Positions 49,805-61,850 of a DNA stretch of 64,000 bases are shown piece by piece. The position numbers and the translations under genes were made by a program. This DNA comes from Mojavia pulchra JT2-VF2 (lineage in GTDB: Bacteria > Cyanobacteriota > Cyanobacteriia > Cyanobacteriales > Nostocaceae). Positions within the stretch are counted from its first letter, which is position 1. Each line of letters starts with the position of its first letter. The notes below the pieces were generated by a model, which did not search any database, was not told the origin of the DNA, and saw nothing but the letters and a program-made list of their open reading frames with translations. Location: assembly GCA_019359325.1 (NCBI GenBank), contig JAHHHN010000003.1, positions 1 through 64,000 on the forward strand. The letters run 5' to 3'.

Positions 49805-50719
49805 ATGAATCTAAAACGCCGCCAATTTTTATTTTTAAGTAGCGTTAGTGCTATCAGCACAGGATTAGGCTGGATGTTAACTCGGCAAAATATTCAAAGC
49901 GCTGATTTTGCTGAATCAGACACAGCGATCGCCGCCAACCCACCGAAAAAGGGAATGCTACTACGTTTTGTATCTGTTGCAGATACAGGCACTGGTGCTA
50001 AAGGACAGTATGCCGTAGCTGGAGCGATGAATCTTTATCACAAGCAAAATCCCTATAATCTAGTGGTTTTAGCAGGAGATAACATTTACAATAACGGTGA
50101 AATTGAAAAAATCGCTCAAGTTTTTGAGCGTCCTTATGGATTATTGCTCAAGCGAGGTGTGAAATTTCAAGCTTGTTTAGGCAATCACGATATTCGCACT
50201 GCTAACGGCGAACCACAAGTTCAATATCCCGGCTTTAATATGAAGGGACGCTACTATACATTTAGCCGTGGAAATGTGCAATTTTTCGCTTTAGATACTA
50301 ACGCTAATGCCGATTGGAAAAACCAATTAGTGTGGTTAGAAAAAGAATTAAGCCTGAGCAAATCCCCTTGGAAAGTAGTATTTGGACATCATCCGATTTA
50401 TTCATCTGGTGCTTATGGTAGTAATTTAGAGTTTATTAAAACTTTTACTCCTTTATTTCAAAAATACGGCGTGCAAGTTTATATTAACGGACATGAACAC
50501 CATTATGAACGTACCCGTTCTATCAACGGTACAACTTACTTAACTTGTGGAGCAGGTGCTGGTAATCGTCCTGTTGGTAAAAATGAGTGGACAGAATACT
50601 CTACTAGTAATTTAAGTTTTGCTGCCTATGAAGTGTATGCAGATAGAATAGAATTGAGCGGTATTGGTATTAATAACCGTGTCTTTGATCAGGGTATTAT
50701 TCAATTAAAATCAGCTTAA
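49805..50719 (+). CDS. Exported metallophosphoesterase (purple acid phosphatase-like)
   Basis: A 304-residue calcineurin-like phosphoesterase. The N-terminus MNLKRRQFLFLSSVSAIS looks like a Tat signal with KRRQF in place of the strict twin-arginine consensus. Metal-binding motifs are in order: VADTGTG, LAGDNIYNNG, LGNHD, FGHHPIY and NGHEHHYER. It probably hydrolyses phosphate esters in the periplasm. Promoters of this gene and the Pro-rich protein gene share the 139-bp space between them. Confidence 0.88.
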   Translation: MNLKRRQFLFLSSVSAISTGLGWMLTRQNIQSADFAESDTAIAANPPKKGMLLRFVSVADTGTGAKGQYAVAGAMNLYHKQNPYNLVVLAGDNIYNNGEIEKIAQVFERPYGLLLKRGVKFQACLGNHDIRTANGEPQVQYPGFNMKGRYYTFSRGNVQFFALDTNANADWKNQLVWLEKELSLSKSPWKVVFGHHPIYSSGAYGSNLEFIKTFTPLFQKYGVQVYINGHEHHYERTRSINGTTYLTCGAGAGNRPVGKNEWTEYSTSNLSFAAYEVYADRIELSGIGINNRVFDQGIIQLKSA

Positions 50720-50741
50720 TTACCTGCCTAATTATATGTAG

Positions 50742-50758
50742 GGTGGGCAGTGCCCACC
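50742..50758. repeat. Palindrome of the GGTGGGCA-TGCCCACC family
   Basis: GGTGGGCAGTGCCCACC preceded by TGTAG; other members are at 10078-10094 and 61632-61656, with a degenerate one at 61713-61737. Confidence 0.75.
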
Positions 50759-50788
50759 AAATAAATTACCTTCAGCGTTATTAAAACT

Positions 50789-50970
50789 ATGAAAGTTAAG
50801 CGTCTAAAAATGTGGCAATATCTAACCCAGGTTTATCAGAACCGCTTCAAGGTAGCGGTGTTGTTCTAATTGATGAAATTGAACTGCACCTACACCCAAA
50901 ATTGCAACGAGAAATTATTCCAGCTTTAACAAGAACATTTGTTATGGCGTCTGCGATCGCACTATACTAA
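50789..50970 (+). pseudogene. Deleted AAA ATPase gene (start and Walker B remain)
   Basis: Two frames carry parts of one gene. ATG at 50789 reads MKVKRLKMWQ, the common start of predicted AAA ATPases. The other frame, 50800-50970, reads GLSEPLQGSGVVLIDEIELH and continues LHPKLQREIIPALTRTF, the Walker B region, then stops at TAA. The Walker A part and the rest are missing, so an internal deletion with frameshift is inferred. Confidence 0.65.
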
Positions 50971-51003
50971 ACGGCATCATATTCAGTATTCAGGAAATAT
51001 TTT

Positions 51004-51297
51004 ATGATTCTTGAGGCAGTTATGCTTCATGTCAAACCTGGGATGGAATCTGATTTTGAATCTTCTTTCAAAAAAGCTTCCAAGATTATTTCGTCGATGA
51101 ATGAATATTTATCCCATGAACTCCATCGCTGCATAGAAGCCAAGGGTAAATATCTATTACTTGTCAGATGGGAAACTTTAGAATCACATACTGTTGGATT
51201 TAGAGGTTCTGCTGAGTATCAAGAGTGGAAAAAATTGCTACATCATTTTTATGAGCCTTTTCCCACTGTTGAACATTTTGAAGAGATTGAAATCTAG
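51004..51297 (+). CDS. Antibiotic biosynthesis monooxygenase (ABM) domain protein
   Basis: A 97-residue protein with the ferredoxin-like ABM fold: an opening strand ILEAVMLHVKPGMESDFE, then YLLLVRWETLESHTVGFRGSAEYQEW. Members are small dimeric oxygenases or heme-handling proteins. The substrate is unknown. It follows the AAA ATPase remnant and converges on pcrA. Confidence 0.85.
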   Translation: MILEAVMLHVKPGMESDFESSFKKASKIISSMNEYLSHELHRCIEAKGKYLLLVRWETLESHTVGFRGSAEYQEWKKLLHHFYEPFPTVEHFEEIEI

Positions 51298-51326
51298 CTT
51301 TTATATAAATTACGAATTACGAATTT

Positions 51327-53639
51327 TTAATCTACCTTTTGTAATTGCGCTACTCTGGGGTCGATAATTTTTTGTCCCAAATTGGCAAATTTAATTGCTA
51401 CAGAAAGCTTATTCCCTTCCCCAAAAACATGAGTGATTTCACCAATACCAAAAGTTTTGTGTAAAACGCGATCGCCTACTTTCCAATTTTGCTTACCATT
51501 GCTAGAGGCGGCAGTTTTAGTATAGGTTTGGCGAATCTGACTTCTAGTAGTTAATAATTCTTCTGGTACTTCATCCAGAAATTGCGATCGCATGGCGGGT
51601 TCACGAGAACCATAAAGGCGGCGTTCACGGGCGTGTGATAAATACAACCGTTCTTGGGCACGAGTAATTCCCACATAACACAGGCGGCGTTCTTCCTCTA
51701 AAGATGCAGGATCACTCAGCGAACGGTAGCCAGGAAACAGTCCCTGTTCTAACCCCACTAAAAAGACTACGGGAAATTCTAATCCTTTGGAAGCGTGCAA
51801 AGTCATCAGCGAAACTGCTGTTTGTCCTTCTTTCAAATTATCTAAATCAGAACTGAGGGCGGTACTTTGTAAGAACCCTTGCAAGGTAGCATCTTCGTTC
51901 TCTTCTTGGAATTGCAGTACAGCGTTATAAAGTTCTTGGACGTTTTGAATTCTGTCTTGCGATTCATCCGTACCCTGATTTAGCAAGTCTTGAACATAAC
52001 CAGAGTCTTCTAGTATACCTTGGACAATTTCCGCAGCGGGAAGCGTGCCGATTTCTGCTTGCCAACGACTAATCATTTCCGCAAAGCTTTTCACCGATTT
52101 AGCGCCACGTCCAGCTAAGGTATTAACTGATGTCTCGTCTGACAATATTTCCCAAAGAGTTGTCCCTAATTGTTGGGAGGCGTTAACTAAAGCATCAATG
52201 GTTGTTTTGCCAATACCACGCCGGGGAGTATTGATAACTCGTAACAAACTTACAGTATCTGCTGGGTTAGCGATCGCTCTTAAATAAGCTATAACATCTT
52301 TAATTTCTTTGCGATCGTAAAACCTCATTCCTCCTACAACTGTGTAAGGAATTTGATATTTTACTAACAATTCTTCAAAAGGACGAGATTGAGCGTTAGT
52401 ACGATAAAGTATGGCAAAGCTACCCCAATTCAACTCTGGATTTTGGTGTTCTAAAGTGCGAATTTGGCGAATTATAAACTCGGCTTCGTCTAGTTCATTA
52501 TCTGCCTTGTGGCAATAAATTTGTTCACCTGCTCCCCGCGTTGGCTTGAGGATTTTATCAATTCGTTGAGTATTATTTTCAATCAGTTCATTAGCTGCTT
52601 GCAAAATATTTTCACAAGAGCGATAGTTTTCTTCTAGCTTCACCATTGTTCGGGTATCTTCATCCGGCAAACCATCGCCAAAATCATTCTGAAACTCTAG
52701 CAAGATGGTAAAATCAGCCATTCTAAATGAATAAATTGATTGGTCTGCATCACCCACAACAAACACTGAGCGATTTTGCCAATCCCATTCACTCTTTCTA
52801 TCTTCGCCATTTGTTACCAACAAGCGAATTAGGTCGTACTGAGTGCGGTTAGTATCCTGATATTCATCAACAAGAATATGGCAGAATTTGCGATGCCAAT
52901 AACCTAAGACTTGTTCATTTTGTTGAAATAGTTTAGTAGGAATGAGAATTAAATCATCAAAATCGAGCGCGTTATTTTCTGCAAGTCTATCTTGATAGCT
53001 GCTATAAACTTGAGCAATTACCCGTCCGCGATAATTAGGTTGTTCACGCTCAAATTCTTGTGGTGAGAAACCTTGGTTTTTAGCATTACTGATTGCATAG
53101 CGCACAGAACGATGGTCAAATTTCTTATCGTCTAAATTTAGCTGTTTGGTAACGATATCTTTAACTAAGCTTTGAGCATCAGATTCGTCAAAGATAGAGA
53201 AATTTTTACTCCAACGGCGGCCTTTTTCATCTTGGTATTTCTCAATATCAAAGCGCAAGATGCGAGAAAAAAGACTATGAAAAGTACCACACCATAAATC
53301 TTTAATGGTAGTGCGGTAAACTTGCGATCGCAGTTTAACTTGTTCGTATTCTGGCAACAAATCAAAACGCTGACCATGTTCTTTCATAGCCAACTGTTCG
53401 GCAAATAGCTTTTGAATCCGCTCTTTCATCTCCCGTGCGGCTTTATTAGTAAAAGTCACCGCCAAAATATTTTCGGGATGTACACGGTGTTTAAGAATCA
53501 GGTTAGCAATCCGATAAGTCAGCGCTCGTGTTTTACCGGAACCTGCGCCAGCCACAACTAGCAGTGGGCCGCAGTAGTGTTCTACGGCTTGACGTTGGCT
53601 GGGATTAAGATGGCTGAGAAAGTCAATAGTTGTAGTCAT
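51327..53639 (-). CDS. pcrA: UvrD/PcrA-type ATP-dependent DNA helicase
   Basis: A 770-residue superfamily 1A helicase for repair and fork processing. Motif I is VVAGAGSGKT (about 27-36), motif Ia AVTFTNKAAREM, motif II LVDEYQDTN, motif III VVGDADQSIYSFR, and later VSLMTLHASKGLEFPVVFLVGLEQ and EERRLCYVGITRA. The C-terminus has the Tudor-like VGDRVLHKTFGIGEI seen in PcrA. I start at ATG 53639 (MTTTIDFLSHLNPSQ); the in-frame extension upstream is not typical. Confidence 0.95.
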   Translation of the reverse strand: MTTTIDFLSHLNPSQRQAVEHYCGPLLVVAGAGSGKTRALTYRIANLILKHRVHPENILAVTFTNKAAREMKERIQKLFAEQLAMKEHGQRFDLLPEYEQVKLRSQVYRTTIKDLWCGTFHSLFSRILRFDIEKYQDEKGRRWSKNFSIFDESDAQSLVKDIVTKQLNLDDKKFDHRSVRYAISNAKNQGFSPQEFEREQPNYRGRVIAQVYSSYQDRLAENNALDFDDLILIPTKLFQQNEQVLGYWHRKFCHILVDEYQDTNRTQYDLIRLLVTNGEDRKSEWDWQNRSVFVVGDADQSIYSFRMADFTILLEFQNDFGDGLPDEDTRTMVKLEENYRSCENILQAANELIENNTQRIDKILKPTRGAGEQIYCHKADNELDEAEFIIRQIRTLEHQNPELNWGSFAILYRTNAQSRPFEELLVKYQIPYTVVGGMRFYDRKEIKDVIAYLRAIANPADTVSLLRVINTPRRGIGKTTIDALVNASQQLGTTLWEILSDETSVNTLAGRGAKSVKSFAEMISRWQAEIGTLPAAEIVQGILEDSGYVQDLLNQGTDESQDRIQNVQELYNAVLQFQEENEDATLQGFLQSTALSSDLDNLKEGQTAVSLMTLHASKGLEFPVVFLVGLEQGLFPGYRSLSDPASLEEERRLCYVGITRAQERLYLSHARERRLYGSREPAMRSQFLDEVPEELLTTRSQIRQTYTKTAASSNGKQNWKVGDRVLHKTFGIGEITHVFGEGNKLSVAIKFANLGQKIIDPRVAQLQKVD

Positions 53640-53792
53640 GGATAGCCAAGGCGACTGGGCAAAGAACCGTTTCTTATGAGAGTATCGCAATCAACGCATA
53701 TTATTCTAGGCTAATTAAAATATCTCAATTCGACCTTGCCGAATTTCTGTATAAAACTCAAACTCTCCGCGCCTGTGCGCCTCTGGGTGAGA

Positions 53793-53915
53793 CTAACTCA
53801 TATAACGCAACTCTACGACAAAATCTGGATAGATAGGAGCAAAGCCTGCTTTTTCCTCTGGAGTCAGTGCATTCAATCGCTCTAACTTTACCCAAGCAGC
53901 ATTAGGCGATCGCAT
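53793..53915 (-). pseudogene. C-terminally truncated Uma2 family fragment
   Basis: Forty codons read MRSPNAAWVKLERLNALTPE, then EKAGFAPIYPDFVVEL, followed by a stop. This is the internal part of a Uma2 protein up to the PDFVVE strand. The N-terminal third and the rest are missing. It lies in the gap between pcrA and the histidine kinase. Confidence 0.65.
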
Positions 53916-53926
53916 CTTCAAAGAAA

Positions 53927-55651
53927 TTATTCTTGCACAGTCAAGGGCAAGCGAACGGTAAAAGTAGAACCAACCCCAAGCTGGCTTTTGACAATAATTT
54001 CACCACCCATCATTTGGCAAAAATGGCGACTAATTGCTAAACCTAATCCAGTACCACCATATTTTTTCGTAGTTGATGTATCCCCTTGCATAAAGGGTTG
54101 AAATAACTGTTGTTGTTGATTCTGAGACATACCAATGCCTGTGTCGCTAACAGTTAAAGTAATCATGCCAAAAGGAGCTTCTGCTAATAAGTCTTCTTTT
54201 TCGCTTTTAACTGTTAACGTTACCTTACCATTTGTAGTAAATTTTGCAGCATTACTCAGCAGGTTTAATAACACCTGGCGCATTCTGGTTTGATCGGCAT
54301 ACATCGTACCCAGTTGTTCATCAAAGACCACTACAAAGATATTGCCGTTTTTTTCTATCGCTGGCTTAACTGTAAGAACAATATTATTAATCAACGTTGC
54401 AATCTCAAATGTTTCTGGGTAAAGATTCATTTTCCCCGCTTCAATTTTTGACAAGTCGAGGATGTCATTAATCAGTTCCAGTAAATGTCTTCCCGCAGAG
54501 TTGATGGTTTCTAAATCAGTAATAAAGTCTTCCGATAAACCTAAATCAGTAGCATCATCTTCTAGAAGTTGGCTCAACCCAATTACGGCATTTAACGGAG
54601 TGCGTAACTCGTGGCTGACATTTGCCAGAAATATGCTTTTTGCTTTGCTAGCAGCTTCAGCTAATTCTTTAGCTTGTTGTAATTCTTTAGTACGCTCAGA
54701 TACCCGCTCAATTAGACGATTAAGAGATTTGGCTAATAACCCTATTTCATCTTCTGTCGTGATAGGAGCTCGCAAATCGAAATTAGATTTTCTTGCTACT
54801 TGTTCAGCTACTTGGGTAACAGTAATTACTGGCTCTGCGATCGCCCGACTTGTACGCCAAGCTACAATGGCTGCGATCGCCACTGATACCAGCATACTCA
54901 TAATCACAATTAATCTCTCAACACCTTTTGCCTGCTCTACAGAGCGTGTTCTCTCCTGCTCTTGAAATTCAGCATATTGTAAGATGTTAGACAAGGTTTG
55001 CGACAGCTGCTCTAGTCGCATGGCTGTTTCACCACGCATAATTTTTAGCAACTGCTCTCGTACTAACGCAATTTCCTGCGCCTGCACTTGCTGGGCGCTA
55101 ATTTTTTGTAATACAAACTCTACTTGGTCAACATAAGATTTTAAATTAATCGCATAATCTTGCAATAAAGCATCTAAGGTAGCACTTGTAGCTGCTAATC
55201 TTTTTGGTTTTTTATTGATAAAATTAGTAATTTCTTGCTCTAATCTTTTAGCTTTGTCAACACTTCTGATAAATTCAGCATTTTTAGTTTGCAACTTTTG
55301 TGAATCTTCCAATACTGCAACTAAATTGGCGCTGTATAATTGCGCTCCTACTACTGCATCTTTATAATTATTTAGTAATTGTCTTTGCTCATAAGCTTGG
55401 TTAAGTTGTCTGATTTCTCTCCCCCGATAGTAGTTTGCGATTACTAAACCAGTGAGTGAACCAAAAAAGCCAATCCCAATTGCTACAAAATAACCGTAGC
55501 CAATTTTTTGATGTATGCGCCAGGAACTTGCTTTGAGTTTCCCTCGTGAGGGAAATTCTATAGTCGGGAGTTCGTCTGTCGATGGCTCTTCTGCTGGCAC
55601 TGTTTTGCTTTCTGAACTGCTTTCAACAGGGGTTGGCTTTTGAGTTTGCAT
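53927..55651 (-). CDS. Membrane-bound sensor histidine kinase
   Basis: A 574-residue kinase. A first membrane segment (about 48-72) and a second (about 247-267) flank a helical extracytoplasmic sensor region of some 175 residues. A HAMP domain follows ([17 protein letters not shown] and the [13 protein letters not shown] helix). His347 in [14 protein letters not shown] is the phospho-acceptor, and the ATPase domain has [16 protein letters not shown] and [10 protein letters not shown]. There is no receiver domain, and no response regulator gene is adjacent. The stimulus is unknown. Confidence 0.92.
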   Translation of the reverse strand: MQTQKPTPVESSSESKTVPAEEPSTDELPTIEFPSRGKLKASSWRIHQKIGYGYFVAIGIGFFGSLTGLVIANYYRGREIRQLNQAYEQRQLLNNYKDAVVGAQLYSANLVAVLEDSQKLQTKNAEFIRSVDKAKRLEQEITNFINKKPKRLAATSATLDALLQDYAINLKSYVDQVEFVLQKISAQQVQAQEIALVREQLLKIMRGETAMRLEQLSQTLSNILQYAEFQEQERTRSVEQAKGVERLIVIMSMLVSVAIAAIVAWRTSRAIAEPVITVTQVAEQVARKSNFDLRAPITTEDEIGLLAKSLNRLIERVSERTKELQQAKELAEAASKAKSIFLANVSHELRTPLNAVIGLSQLLEDDATDLGLSEDFITDLETINSAGRHLLELINDILDLSKIEAGKMNLYPETFEIATLINNIVLTVKPAIEKNGNIFVVVFDEQLGTMYADQTRMRQVLLNLLSNAAKFTTNGKVTLTVKSEKEDLLAEAPFGMITLTVSDTGIGMSQNQQQQLFQPFMQGDTSTTKKYGGTGLGLAISRHFCQMMGGEIIVKSQLGVGSTFTVRLPLTVQE

Positions 55652-56406
55652 CCCTCAAATCTCCTTACCCTCCCGTAAAATTCACTATATCAGCCTTGCT
55701 TTTGCAATCACTTCAGTTAGTGATTAACAGCTGCATTATCTTCTTTTATAACAAGAGCAAATTAGTACTCACTAGAAAATCGGCATGACTTTTATTATAT
55801 TTGAGTCTTTTTAAGATGAATATTAATATCAAAATTTAGTAGCAGTAAATAAAAATCGCTTTTTTCAGTAAAAAGCGGCTCCTTCAAGCAAATGCACTCC
55901 TATAAAGTTATCTTTTTTACCACGTTCTTCGATCTGCTACTGATTGTGGCAATATTCTAACTTTTGGTTAAACTACTAATTTACTTGAACTTTAGCCTTC
56001 TAAAAGCCACTCTCAAGTTTTACAAAGCAGTATACACCTGTTTTTAACGACAAAGGGTGTTAAAACTACTGCTCTTTATAGACAGGCTCATTGTTTTCTG
56101 ATTTTATCACTAATTCCTTTGATTCTCCAATAATTATATTTTTCTACATTAATGTAGTTGACAAAACTAAATTTTTGAAAATTGGCTAGTTTAAGTGCTA
56201 ATCATTGCATTTAAATAAGCTAATAAAAATCCTCTGTCTTGTAGCAGTTTTGCCACCATGAAGGCAGAGGAGTTTTCTAATTAGGTTTTCGACATTTTCA
56301 AATTACTTAATATGTGGTATTGCTAACTACACAATAGTTACTTATACCTTCATATCTAGTAAAGCTCTGGAACGTTGACACTAGTTTACTTCAATGCTTG
56401 GGCGCG
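55652..56406. other. Gene-free region upstream of histidine kinase and downstream of metK
   Basis: AT-rich with no supported ORF. It contains the promoter of the kinase gene at the left side and the metK terminator at 56225-56271. Nothing else was recognised. Confidence 0.5.
56225..56271 (-). terminator. Terminator downstream of metK
   Basis: On the - strand TCCTCTGCCTT and AAGACAGAGGA form an 11-bp stem (one G-U) followed by TTTTTATT. It lies about 135 bases after the metK stop. Confidence 0.75.
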
Positions 56407-56432
56407 CTACGCGATTGCGCTCCGCGCAGCAC
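56400..56432. repeat. GC-rich repeat-like sequence at the 3' end of metK
   Basis: GGGCGCGCTACG is shared with 5350-5361, followed by alternating GCG-rich bases with partial dyad symmetry (GCGCGCTACGCG ... GCTCCGCGC). It includes the metK stop codon. Confidence 0.5.
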
Positions 56433-57696
56433 CAAGGGCGATCGCAGCCGGAAGAGACTCGTTTACTGCTTGCTTCAACAAGTCGGCTTTATCGGTATTC
56501 TCCCAAGGCAAATCTAAATCAGCCCGACCAAAGTGACCGTAAGCCGCGACGTCCTGATAAAAACGTCCGCCTCGTCCACTTGGCAAGTTACGTAAATTGA
56601 AAGTGTGGATAATCCCCGCAGGTCTTAGTTCAAAGTGCTTTTTGACTAATTCCAACAAAATGTCATCATCGACTTTGCCAGTGCCAAAGGTATCGAGAAA
56701 AATGCTCACTGGTCGTGCGACACCAATGGCATAACTTAACTGGACTTCACATTTTTCTGCTAACCCTGCGGCGACAATATTTTTAGCCACATAGCGAGCT
56801 GCATAAGCAGCAGAACGGTCTACCTTAGTGGGGTCTTTGCCCGAAAAAGCACCGCCGCCATGTCGTGAATAACCACCGTAAGTATCAACAATGATTTTCC
56901 GTCCTGTTAGACCAGAATCTCCCTGAGGGCCACCAATAACAAATTTCCCGGTGGGGTTGACTAAAAAACGTGTCTGCTCGTCTGGTTTAATGTCAATGTC
57001 TCCAAAAACAGGTTGAACTACTGCTGTCCAGAGGTCTTCCTTAATCTTGGCTTGTACTGCTGCTTCATCTGTGATTTCCCCAATACTAGCTGTATGTTGA
57101 GTGGAAATCAAAATTGTATCAATGCCTACGGGACATCCATCTTCGTAGGCTACAGTGACTTGAGTTTTACCATCTGGACGTAAGTATGGTAAATCGCCTG
57201 TTTTGCGAACTGCTGCTAGTCGGCGGGCAATACGGTGGGCAAGACAAATCGGTAAAGGTATAAGTTCAGGGGTTTCGTTGCTAGCAAAACCGAACATTAT
57301 CCCTTGGTCACCCGCGCCTATAGTATCGAACAGTTCGTCGCTATCTTGCTCACGGGTTTCTTGGGCGGTGTTAACGCCTTGGGCAATATCAGGCGACTGT
57401 TCGTCTAATGCTACTATTACACTAGTACTATTTGCTGAAAAGCCGTTATCAGCATTGGTATAACCAATTTCGGCAATTTTTTTGCGGGCAAGATTAACAT
57501 AATTGACATTGGCTTTAGTGGTGATTTCACCTGTGATTAGCACTAAGCCAGTATTAACCACTACTTCAGCCGCAACACGACTAGTGGGGTCTTGGGTCAG
57601 TAAGGCATCAAGAATAGTATCAGAAATCTGATCGCAAATTTTATCTGGATGTCCTTCGGTAACTGACTCGGAGGTAAATAGATATCGACGAGACAA
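56407..57696 (-). CDS. metK: S-adenosylmethionine synthetase
   Basis: A 429-residue enzyme making SAM from methionine and ATP. Motifs are [50 protein letters not shown] in pattern, and [17 protein letters not shown] start at TTG 57696 ([11 protein letters not shown]) because a near-perfect AAGGAGGAATA site precedes it; an ATG 30 bases upstream lacks this. The last dozen residues ([11 protein letters not shown]) are coded by a GC-rich repeat-like sequence, so the C-terminus may differ from relatives. Confidence 0.95.
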   Translation of the reverse strand: MSRRYLFTSESVTEGHPDKICDQISDTILDALLTQDPTSRVAAEVVVNTGLVLITGEITTKANVNYVNLARKKIAEIGYTNADNGFSANSTSVIVALDEQSPDIAQGVNTAQETREQDSDELFDTIGAGDQGIMFGFASNETPELIPLPICLAHRIARRLAAVRKTGDLPYLRPDGKTQVTVAYEDGCPVGIDTILISTQHTASIGEITDEAAVQAKIKEDLWTAVVQPVFGDIDIKPDEQTRFLVNPTGKFVIGGPQGDSGLTGRKIIVDTYGGYSRHGGGAFSGKDPTKVDRSAAYAARYVAKNIVAAGLAEKCEVQLSYAIGVARPVSIFLDTFGTGKVDDDILLELVKKHFELRPAGIIHTFNLRNLPSGRGGRFYQDVAAYGHFGRADLDLPWENTDKADLLKQAVNESLPAAIALGAARSAIA

Positions 57697-57942
57697 AGGT
57701 ATTCCTCCTTGTAAGAGAGTTTTCACTGGCTAAATGTGATTATTTAGTACAGTTACTCTAATTTCTGAAATCATAACAATATTGACACATTGAGTAGTTA
57801 GTGTCTTCTTAATCTTCTAAAAAATTACTACTTGGATCGAAAATTTCTAAATACTGTTCCCTTTAATATGCTTACACATAAGGAACAGGGGAGGATTGGT
57901 ATAAGAGAAAGAATAGAATTGCTTTTGGCTAAAAATTTTTTG

Positions 57943-57975
57943 TAAAAAAAAGGGGGATACCCGCCAGCATCCCCC
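57943..57975 (-). terminator. Rho-independent terminator of prk
   Basis: On the - strand, GGGGGAT (57975-57969) and ATCCCCC (57958-57952) pair, followed by eight T residues. Confidence 0.9.
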
Positions 57976-58001
57976 AAAGCTTTGACACAAACTCTGCTGT
58001 T

Positions 58002-59006
58002 TTAAACTTGAACTGCTAACTTGGCTTCCTTTGCTGTTAACCGCTCGTAAGCGTCACGCATTTTCAGCCCTGTCAGCACTTGGAACAAACCAGTTCCATT
58101 GTTAGAACCTGGGTACTCACGATGCTGGAGTAACAAGTGAGTCAACTCGCCTTGGTATTTAGTGGATGTGTTACTGAGATGGGTTTCGATGTAAATTACT
58201 TCTTCTAGGTTGTCAAATTGACCATCAACTTCTAACACTGAAACATAGCGACCATAGTATACATCTGAACCGTAGTATACTTGCATACCAGGGTATGAAC
58301 AGGTTAGTTTACGTCCGCAAGGAGTCCAGTTAATTGTTGAACCTTCATCGAAGAGGTAGGTTGGCTCAAAGCCTTCTTTACCTTCTCGTTGCAGCATCCG
58401 TACTCGCAGGACTTTGCGCTCTGTATCGTTTTTAATTAAGTTGGTGGGTAATACTTGCAGAACTACATCAGCAAATTCTCTTTGTGGCTCGATAAACTTA
58501 TCAAAATCAGGTTTACGAGAATTGATTTGAGCTAAAACATCTTCGTAGCGATGACCTCTTTCAGCCATGTCTCGCTGAATTTTCCAGGCAATTTTTACTT
58601 CATCGCTGATGTCAAAATAAACACTAAAGTCAATCAGCGATCGCACTCGCTCATCATATAAAGGATGTAGCCCTTCAATCACTATGATATGATTCGGCTC
58701 TATCCGCTCTGGTGGGTCGATCATGCCGGTTTCGTGGTTGTAAATCGGCTTATCAATCGCTTGACCATTCTTGAGAGCTTTAATTTGCTCATACATGAGG
58801 TCAAAATTGTTCGCCCTGGGGTCAAGAGCCGTTATCCCAGTTTCTTTGCGCTGTTTGCGATCTAGGGAATGATAGTCATCCAAACAGATAACTGTCATTA
58901 AATCTTCACCAAACAAATCTATTAAACGACGCAAAAACGTAGATTTACCGCACCCGGAGTCTCCGGCTACTCCAATTAGTACCACGCGTTCCGGCTTAAT
59001 TGTCAT
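58002..59006 (-). CDS. prk: Phosphoribulokinase
   Basis: A 334-residue Calvin cycle kinase converting ribulose-5-phosphate to RuBP. The P-loop is GVAGDSGCGKST (12-23). The conserved CLDDYHSLDR, ALDPRANNFDLM and IVIEGLHPLYDERVR segments follow. The regulatory cysteines Cys19 (in the P-loop) and Cys41 (CLDDYHS), used for thioredoxin/CP12 control, are present. Monocistronic, with its own terminator. Confidence 0.97.
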   Translation of the reverse strand: MTIKPERVVLIGVAGDSGCGKSTFLRRLIDLFGEDLMTVICLDDYHSLDRKQRKETGITALDPRANNFDLMYEQIKALKNGQAIDKPIYNHETGMIDPPERIEPNHIIVIEGLHPLYDERVRSLIDFSVYFDISDEVKIAWKIQRDMAERGHRYEDVLAQINSRKPDFDKFIEPQREFADVVLQVLPTNLIKNDTERKVLRVRMLQREGKEGFEPTYLFDEGSTINWTPCGRKLTCSYPGMQVYYGSDVYYGRYVSVLEVDGQFDNLEEVIYIETHLSNTSTKYQGELTHLLLQHREYPGSNNGTGLFQVLTGLKMRDAYERLTAKEAKLAVQV

Positions 59007-61599
<2,593 letters not shown>

Positions 61600-61631
61600 G
61601 TGCTAAGTTATAAATTTTGAATTCTGAGTGT

Positions 61632-61656
61632 GTAGGGTGGGCAATGCCCAGCCTAC
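61632..61656. repeat. Palindrome of the GGTGGGCA-TGCCCACC family
   Basis: GTAGGGTGGGCA-ATGCCCAGCCTAC after petH, with a degenerate second copy at 61713-61737. STRR-type ACTCAGA heptamers follow at 61801-61836. Confidence 0.7.
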
Positions 61657-61850
61657 AATTTTTTTGTATTAGTAGAAACTTGTTAAGTGCTGAGTTTTTA
61701 GTTAGGAATTTAGTAGAGTAGGCGCTGCCCATCTTACAATTGTTTTGGATGAATAGTTAAGCAAAGGGTTCTGGTAGATAAAGAAACAAGTATCTATCAC
61801 TACTCAGTACTTCATGACTCAGAACTCAGAACTAATTTGGTGCAAAGCTT

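Noticed and set aside
54462-54965. A 167-codon ORF on the + strand inside the histidine kinase gene
   Set aside because: Entirely antisense to the HAMP and HisKA parts of a clear kinase gene; a frame shadow.
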